Positions 57,421 to 64,000 of a stretch of DNA of 64,000 bases are shown one piece after another; position 1 is the stretch's first letter, and every line of letters begins with the position of its first letter. The notes below the pieces were generated by a model. The model saw only the letters and a program-made list of their open reading frames with translations, was not told the DNA's origin and did not search any database. The position numbers and the translations under genes are program-made. This DNA is from Hofstenia miamia. Taxonomy: Eukaryota; Xenacoelomorpha; Acoela. The stretch lies in contig SCFE01000104.1 in NCBI GenBank assembly GCA_004352715.1, forward strand, positions 809,771 through 873,770, in the 5' to 3' direction.

Positions 57421-58511
57421 CGCATAACTTATATATATATATAGGTTTTTCTTAATTTTTTTGCTTCAACTTGAAGCATTTTTCATATCTAATATAATGC
57501 TTGAGTAGTAAAATAGATGTATTAAGAATGACCTTAACGCTTAAAATTACAATGTTGAACCAATTGTTCTCAGGCTATGTTTGGTATTTATTGTATTCCA
57601 ATCTCTCTGTATATCACTTAGTCACTGATAAGTTTATCATTTTGTATGAAAATATGGTTTTATGTTACTACGCAATGATATGGGTCAATATTTATTACAA
57701 TTAATAATGACTTAATTGTTGATTGTAATTTATAGGCAAAGAATAGGGGGCCCTCAAATAATCCAAAATCATTAATTGAAGAAATATAAAGGCGGAGCTC
57801 TGTTGCTGGTATTGGAAGGTTCCCTCATGGCTGAATATATGCTTCAGAAGTATTTTCTTTAATTTTTTATATTTTTGTAAAGAGAATTGATTAATATATT
57901 TTTAGAGGTTTCATCGCTGTTTTTTTGTTACGGTGGTGCATATTTCATTCAAATTTGAATACTTCCTTTGAAGAAATTAATGGATTATCTATAAGCCGCT
58001 TGCATAACATTTGTCAATATTTAATTTTTTTCTAAACGCTATAATAAAACCAAGATTATGATATCACGTTCGGACTCTATCAAGGATGCCATCATGGCTT
58101 CGTCTAACATACAAACTGGGCGGCAAATATGCAGCGCAGTGATGAAATTCTGCCGCCCAGTATTTGTGATGTTATTTAACTGGGCGGTATGGGGCAAAAT
58201 AAAAATTATGACGATTAAAATCTGTATATTTACTAGATGCGAAAAAATGTGTGCATTAATTGTTTTTTGAAAGGCAGGCGTTACAAGGTGAAAATCTAAT
58301 GAGATAATTAGAATTTTTTTTACAATATTTCTGACAAATAGTGATATCAAAACACCCAAATTGCACGTAAAATATTAATTACTTTTAATATTAATATATT
58401 ACAAGTATATTGTATTTAATGTATATTTTTACTTATGATTATTATTATTATTATAGATTGCAAACAAGCCGTCAACAATGAATTGTTTTCCTCACGTTCT
58501 ACAAATCCAAG
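57421..58511. other. Non-coding stretch with a GC-rich hairpin
   Basis: AT-rich sequence. ACTGGGCGGCA (58115-58125) and TGCCGCCCAGT (58151-58161) form an 11-bp hairpin stem with a 25-base loop, and ACTGGGCGG recurs at 58179. No gene is supported. Confidence 0.5.
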
Positions 58512-59758
58512 TTGTATTTCATCGACTGCTACTATTCAAGTTTAATCATCATTGCTATTGCTGGAACTGTAACTGGCCCTACTAAACAAGTTTCGTTATC
58601 AACTTCTATTGCTGGTAATGCATCTGGCCCTATTACTCAAGTTTACTCCCCATTGCCATTGATTTCTCCTGGACCTGCTCTTCAAGATTCGTCATTAACT
58701 CATGTTACTGCTACTAATACTACTGGAACTACTTCTCAAGTTGCCTCATTAATTCCTNNNNNNNNNNNNNNNNNNNNNTGCTGGAACTGTAACTGGCCCT
58801 ACTAAACAAGTTTCGTTATCAACTTCTATTGCTGGTAATGCATCTGGCCCTATTACTCAAGTTTACTCCCCATTGCCATTGATTTCTCCTGGACCTGCTC
58901 TTCAAGATTCGTCATTAACTCATGTTACTGCTACTAATACTACTGGAACTACTTCTCAAGTTGCCTCATTAATTCCTATTTCTACAACGTTTACTGGGCC
59001 TGATACTCAAACGCAAGGTTTTTCATTTGATTCAAGCAATAATGACGCTCCTGTACGTCGGTGTAAAAGTTGCAAAGTAAATGTTGAGTGACCAGAACAG
59101 TCGTTTGATTGTCTGAAATCTGTACAACTGGGAAGCGTAAAGATTGAAATGCTTTGTATGTTTTGATAATCTTGTTGAGGCTCAGAAAAGTTCCAGAAAC
59201 AGGCAGGTTCACATTTGTGATGGAATACGTTGTGACAAAAGACAAGCAATCGAGCATGTAATAGATCACTTGAAAAATGAGGGTCATGCTGCTGCACAAT
59301 CTGCGCAGCTTGACAAAGAAGCTTGGAACAGACAGAGTGATAGTTACCCATGGTTAAAGTCCTAAAATGACATAATAATCAAGTTGTGCAACTCTTAATT
59401 CGTTTAGCAGCAGATGTGCATAAAGATTCTGTCGTAAAAATATTGTCGGGATGGTCATAGCCTAGTCGACATCTAGCTCAAAGACATGCAGATAACCAAA
59501 CTGCACGATATATTGATCATGAGCTGGATGCTGATATTATTTCATTTAAATCTAAAGATTCAAAACTTCAATATTTAACTCCAGATGAGTATTCCGAAAT
59601 GCTAGAAATTGTGGCCACCATTAAGCAGTCAAAGCTGAAGGACACATTAATTAAATCGAACTGCTTTAGCATTCAAAACGAAGGCAAGACGAATCAAACA
59701 TCCAGAGAAAGACAAGATTTATTCATAGAGATTTTGAAAAAGTTTGTCTTCATCTGAT
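58512..59758 (+). pseudogene. hAT-related KIAA1586-like protein relic
   Basis: A Ser/Thr/Pro-rich start with GP-TQV repeats (GTVTGPTKQVSLSTSIAG, NASGPITQVYSPLPL, TTGTTSQVASLIP) runs to a TGA at 59089. After it come FVCFDNLVEAQKSSRNRQVH and CDKRQAIEHVIDHLKNEGHA, a C2H2-like finger (59144-59290), then WNRQSDSYPWLKS. Past stops, VVQLLIRLAADVHKDSVVKI, LAQRHADNQTARYIDHELDA and LQYLTPDEYSEMLEIVATIK (59380-59640) follow. The finger, the LIRLAxDVxxDS, SRxLAxxHADN and YxEMLxIVA blocks fit the KIAA1586-like group of hAT-derived proteins. The RNase H-like core and dimerisation domain are missing downstream, and several stops and frameshifts are present. The 5' repeats are duplicated around a gap. Confidence 0.55.
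58559..58977. repeat. Identical 199-bp blocks on both sides of a 21-base gap
   Basis: 58559-58757 and 58779-58977 appear identical, separated only by N at 58758-58778. The reading frame is not kept across the gap as drawn. It could be a true tandem repeat of the GP-TQV module or a false duplication made during scaffolding. Confidence 0.9.
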
Positions 59759-60548
59759 AATTTAGTTTGAATTTTATGAAAATTAGAAAATGCATTATTG
59801 TTTCTTGTGTTTCTCAAGGTTTTCGTAATATAAGGAAAACATAACAAAAGTATAAACCCTCTCGTACAAAGAACTAAGGTATTTGGCAGTTAGGGGGCAT
59901 TTAAAAAATTTTGAAATTTTTGCCTGTGACCACATATATGCGCGATTGCCGCCTAGTCAAAATTTCTTAGACAAGGCTATTGATGCCATATATAGTGCAC
60001 TTCCACAACATGTGACTATAATTCTGTTCAATCACCCCATATTAACCAATCTACGTAAGATTGATAACTTAACTTTTGAAATATTCAACATAGAAAAAAT
60101 TTATAAAAATTGATGATGCTAAATGTTTTGTGAATGCCTTGCTTGTAAACCGTTTCAAATCATTGTTGTATGGTGCTCTAGACTACCTAGTATGGAAGCT
60201 ATAACTTCTGCAAAACAAATATGAGTAGTATAGGCTCGAGTGTAGGAGGTTCCACTTTTTTCTGATTGGTCGAGAGGTCGAGTGTAGGAGGTTCCATTTT
60301 TTCCGATTGGTCCAGAGGGGTGGTCTTTGACCTGAGACGCCGTGGATATTGCCGATGGTGTTGTACTGACGTCATGGAAATCATGTACTTTTACTAGTTT
60401 TTGTGTTATTTATGTGGTCTAATTTAGTTTAGTTTTTTATGTTATTTATATGGCCTAATTTAATTTGCATTTTTCTACTTTCCCACATTAACTTACATTT
60501 TTTTAGTTTTACTTTCCCACATTAACTTACTTTACATGTATTACTTTC
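59759..60548. other. Non-coding stretch with short tandem repeats
   Basis: TCGAGTGTAGGAGGTTCCA plus about 22 bp occurs twice in tandem at about 60236-60318. TTATTTATRTGGYCTAATTTA occurs twice near 60405-60465, and ACTTTCCCACATTAACTTAC twice near 60477-60532. No gene is supported. Confidence 0.6.
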
Positions 60549-61332
60549 NNNNNNNNNNNNNNNNNNNNNNNNNNNNNNNNNNNNNNNNNNNNNNNNNNNN
60601 NNNNNNNNNNNNNNNNNNNNNNNNNNNNNNNNNNNNNNNNNNNNNNNNNNNNNNNNNNNNNNNNNNNNNNNNNNNNNNNNNNNNNNNNNNNNNNNNNNNN
60701 NNNNNNNNNNNNNNNNNNNNNNNNNNNNNNNNNNNNNNNNNNNNNNNNNNNNNNNNNNNNNNNNNNNNNNNNNNNNNNNNNNNNNNNNNNNNNNNNNNNN
60801 NNNNNNNNNNNNNNNNNNNNNNNNNNNNNNNNNNNNNNNNNNNNNNNNNNNNNNNNNNNNNNNNNNNNNNNNNNNNNNNNNNNNNNNNNNNNNNNNNNNN
60901 NNNNNNNNNNNNNNNNNNNNNNNNNNNNNNNNNNNNNNNNNNNNNNNNNNNNNNNNNNNNNNNNNNNNNNNNNNNNNNNNNNNNNNNNNNNNNNNNNNNN
61001 NNNNNNNNNNNNNNNNNNNNNNNNNNNNNNNNNNNNNNNNNNNNNNNNNNNNNNNNNNNNNNNNNNNNNNNNNNNNNNNNNNNNNNNNNNNNNNNNNNNN
61101 NNNNNNNNNNNNNNNNNNNNNNNNNNNNNNNNNNNNNNNNNNNNNNNNNNNNNNNNNNNNNNNNNNNNNNNNNNNNNNNNNNNNNNNNNNNNNNNNNNNN
61201 NNNNNNNNNNNNNNNNNNNNNNNNNNNNNNNNNNNNNNNNNNNNNNNNNNNNNNNNNNNNNNNNNNNNNNNNNNNNNNNNNNNNNNNNNNNNNNNNNNNN
61301 NNNNNNNNNNNNNNNNNNNNNNNNNNNNNNNN
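60549..61332. other. Scaffold gap of 784 bases
   Basis: Continuous N. Open frames drawn across it are meaningless. Smaller gaps or ambiguous bases lie at 14700-14717, 27359-27450, 40073, 44672, 54207-54342 and 58758-58778. Confidence 1.
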
Positions 61333-61683
61333 TTTTTTCACTTTATATGGTTTGTCACTTTTTACACATTTATAGACTTTTACATGGGTTTTCCTCTTTA
61401 TACAAATATTTTAAATAACAATTTTGTTTGATTTATAAAACGCTATCAAAGCTGCATTCGAGAAATACGTTAGTTGTTGCCCTTCACATAAATATCACGA
61501 TTATTTCCATTTGCGTCGATAAAACTCCACGATTGATCTCATATGTTATTGAATCCTATGGGAAAGGTGATATTTAGTAAAGCCACATGAGATGCATTAT
61601 AGATTGGTCTTTCCAAATGCGTAGTAAAACTATGTATTGAGTTATTGCTTTGATAGTTGTCAGAAAGTAGACAAATTACTTTT

Positions 61684-62050
61684 GGTGATGAAGAACATTT
61701 AATTTTCCTTTTGGTGATTTTTTTTGTCCTTTCCAACAAAATTACTTGCCTTTGGGAACACTTAATTTTCCTTTTGGTGATTTTTTTTGTCTTTTCGAAC
61801 AAAATTACTTGCCTTTGGGAATATTTAATTTTCCTTTTGGAGATTTTTTTTGTCTTTTCGAACAAAATTACTTGCCTTTGGGAATATTTAATTTTCCTTT
61901 GGGTGATTTTTTTGTCTTTTCAAACAAAATTGCTTGCCTTTGGGAATATTTAATTTTCCTTTTGGTGATTTTTTTTGTCTTTTCAAACAAAATTACATGC
62001 CTTTGGGAATATTTAATTTTCCCAAAAAATTTATTTGCCTTTGGGATAGT
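61684..62050. repeat. 63-bp minisatellite, about six units
   Basis: Units contain TTTAATTTTCCTTTTGGTGA, then TTTTTTTTGTCTTTTCGAAC, then AAAATTACTTGCCTTTGGG, repeating every 63 bp with few changes; the last unit is partial. Because 63 is a multiple of three, frames stay open on both strands: plus strand LIFLLVIFFVFSNKITCLWE repeats and minus strand KTKKITKRKIKYSQRQVILF repeats. This openness follows from the period and is not evidence of a gene. Confidence 0.9.
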
Positions 62051-62608
62051 TAATTTAAACATAAATTTTAAGACATTCTACAAATCAATGATTGTTAAAG
62101 TACTTGCCGTTGCTTAATAGCTTATGAATTTTAAAATAAAAACTTTATAATTATTTTTCTTCAGTCAATTCGTAAATTTTTATAATCGCAAATGAATACA
62201 TAATGCCATCTCAAAAACGAATCAATTAGATGTCATGAAACTCGCAAAACATTTTTATTTACAAAAAAACTAACACATTTTCATAAAAAACTACATTAAT
62301 GCAAAAATGATTAAATGGATTGGATTACAAAACACATAGTCGTAAACAGTTTGCATGAAAAGAAGCAAAATTTTTAAATTGAAGATGAACATCAAAGCTA
62401 TATAAAATAAATTTAAGCATACATATAGTACATAAGACTTTAATTAATATATACTTGTAATTGCCTATGAGATTATAAAAATACAACAGCAATCGTTAAA
62501 TGATTTAAACTACATTTTGTACATTAGGTTTCTAAATATAGAAATAAATAGCTTAAATTACAATTATCAGAAACTAATAAAATGAAATAAATACTTTTTC
62601 AAGGTGAT

Positions 62609-62986
62609 TTACTCATTGTATTCAAATATAAAATATATATCTTGCAATATGCAATTAGGAAAACCGCATTTTAACTTAATGTCCCTATTAAATGTTTTAA
62701 AATCATATAGAGATTGAGAATTTTTAAAAATAAATCTGATCATGTTAAAGTTTCTAAGACATAGCATTGGAGAGAATGCCAAAATATTTCGGATTTCCGA
62801 GCATTTCTCCACGATTTGAGAGTCTAAAATATGTATATTTATTACTAGATTTAGCTTCAGATTTTGATGTATTTTTACGGGTTTTAATACATCTGAAGTA
62901 TTTCCTTTTGTTATGGTTTCACTAGTACATTTTTTAACACAATTGACAAATATTGGTTTTGCATAACGTTTTGACTTTGCATGCAT
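62609..62986 (-). CDS. Open frame of 125 codons, unassigned
   Basis: Starts MHAKSKRYAKPIFVNCVKKC and ends near LKCGFPNCILQDIYFIFEYN, with five cysteines and no motif I recognise. It is the longest uninterrupted frame in the right third of the window outside gaps and repeats. By a rough stop-codon estimate for DNA of this composition, about one frame this long is expected by chance in 64 kb, so it may not be a gene. No start-site context, homologous copy or splice signal supports it. Confidence 0.15.
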   Translation of the reverse strand: MHAKSKRYAKPIFVNCVKKCTSETITKGNTSDVLKPVKIHQNLKLNLVINIHILDSQIVEKCSEIRNILAFSPMLCLRNFNMIRFIFKNSQSLYDFKTFNRDIKLKCGFPNCILQDIYFIFEYNE

Positions 62987-64000
62987 CTCAACTTTACGTT
63001 TCTAAATGCATAGATCTCAAAATTATATTCCAAAAAAGGTTATTAATCAAATAATGTGAAAGAAGAAATTGACCTAGGATTTTGTTATGTTTTAAGTTTT
63101 TTTTGGATTTATTTTTTCTATGATGCTTTCAGATTGATATGTGATTAAAAATAATTCTCCTTTAAAAATTGATTTTCATCAAGTCTAATATAAATTTTTG
63201 TTAGCAAAGATGTTAAATGTGTACAATATTATGAAATTTTATAGTAATTCGAAATCAAATGAATCAAAATTTGTAATATTAACTTTTTAAATTACAAAAA
63301 TAACTTACACTATTGAATGAATTCAACCGTCACCACTTGAATCATTGTGAAAACTGAATAATGTGTTAAAATGAAGATACCTTTCCGTCATAAGCATTGA
63401 ACAAAATGCAAACTTCATGACAGTTTTAGTATAAACTTAAAATAGGAGAATGAAAAGCGTACATACACTTAAATTCGATAATTTCCTTGTTATATATTCA
63501 AAGTTTTTTGTATTTCGAAGTGTTAATAAAAGCGTTCGCATACATGTATAAAAATTGATTGACGTGTGCTAGTTGATGAGTCATTGCCCCACATATAATT
63601 CATGAATAATGAGGAGGGGTGGCTAAAGATGTGAATATTCATGTATTACATAGACAAACTATAAATAATTTAAAAGTGTACGTTTGTAGTTTTAGACCAT
63701 TGAAAGGACTAGTATATTGAAATAATCATATACTTTTTGTTAAAGAACTTGTTATGTACACTGAATAATAGCACTAGTATTAAATTTCATAAATTCTTGT
63801 TATTACTTAGAAATTGTTTTATATTTAACAGAACTTATATTGTATGTATATATACAAAAGGTATATTTATCCATTTATACATATAGCTTTCTTAAGCATC
63901 TAATAAAAGTCTTAACATGAGCATCTTTACAAATTAAAAATGTTTCTCTGCAGAGTTTGTCAGTACATTCATACATAACTTTCATTTATTACAAACTTAA
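62987..64000. other. Non-coding stretch, no feature seen
   Basis: AT-rich sequence up to the window end, with no supported gene, repeat or RNA. Confidence 0.5.

Noticed and set aside
60536-61375. Long open frames on both strands
   Set aside because: They run through 784 N and contain no real sequence.
61657-62062. Membrane protein or lysine-rich protein gene
   Set aside because: The open frames follow from a 63-bp tandem period; no start context or non-repeat domain supports a gene.

Overview
This is AT-rich, gene-poor eukaryotic DNA, almost certainly from an invertebrate animal. No bacterial gene order, operon, rRNA or intact tRNA gene is visible. Long (TA)n microsatellites are common, scaffold gaps (runs of N) are present, and nearly everything recognisable is a transposable element (TE) or a decayed piece of one. 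The mix (Tc1/mariner, pogo-like, PIF/Harbinger-like, TTAA-type and hAT-like DNA elements; APE-type non-LTR retrotransposons; a Gypsy-type LTR element primed by tRNA-Arg; tRNA-derived SINE heads) suits an arthropod or another invertebrate. The species cannot be fixed from the sequence. No host protein-coding exon could be supported.

Layout. 1-690: LTR fragment. 691-12600: mostly decayed unique DNA, with a coding repeat at 4992-5259 that has a second copy at 38935-39264, a SINE-like piece, and an exact 190-bp tandem duplication. 12640-17811: dense nest with a TE-associated protein relic, a left end of a long-TIR element broken by a mariner inserted at TA, a LINE reverse transcriptase relic, and a 1.0-kb copy of the long-TIR element carrying a clean, comparatively GC-rich helix-turn-helix ORF. 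17983-18463: pogo-like MITE. 21370-22740: LINE relic. 23114-25199: Tc1 piece and a deleted LTR retrotransposon (LTR end, primer-binding site, coiled-coil ORF, 3' LTR). 25200-26232: two interlocked TTAA-type inverted-repeat elements. 28145-30330: a LINE endonuclease reading frame split by a 1.46-kb element with a 5-bp target duplication. 33009-33757: two divergent Tc1/mariner transposase ends forming a palindrome. 36478-36739: PIF/Harbinger-like MITE.

41171-43925: another MITE, a Tc1-like relic and a cascade of nested GTTTACACG elements, one with perfect 101-bp inverted repeats. 44690-46935: a compositionally odd block with a decayed minus-strand gene I cannot identify. 47056-49817: the most complete LINE (ORF1, endonuclease, half of the reverse transcriptase), minus strand. 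50151-51118: Tc1-like element inserted in (TA)n. 56484-57420: Tc1-like relic and an unidentified coding relic. 58512-59758: hAT/KIAA1586-like relic. 61684-62050: 63-bp minisatellite.

The parts do not form a pathway. The window records successive insertions, and in several places the order can be read from who interrupts whom. The best candidates for something undescribed are the long-TIR element family with an HTH-only ORF (16798-17808), the unidentified 45480-46935 gene, the 4992/38935 protein repeat, and the two interlocked foldback clusters.
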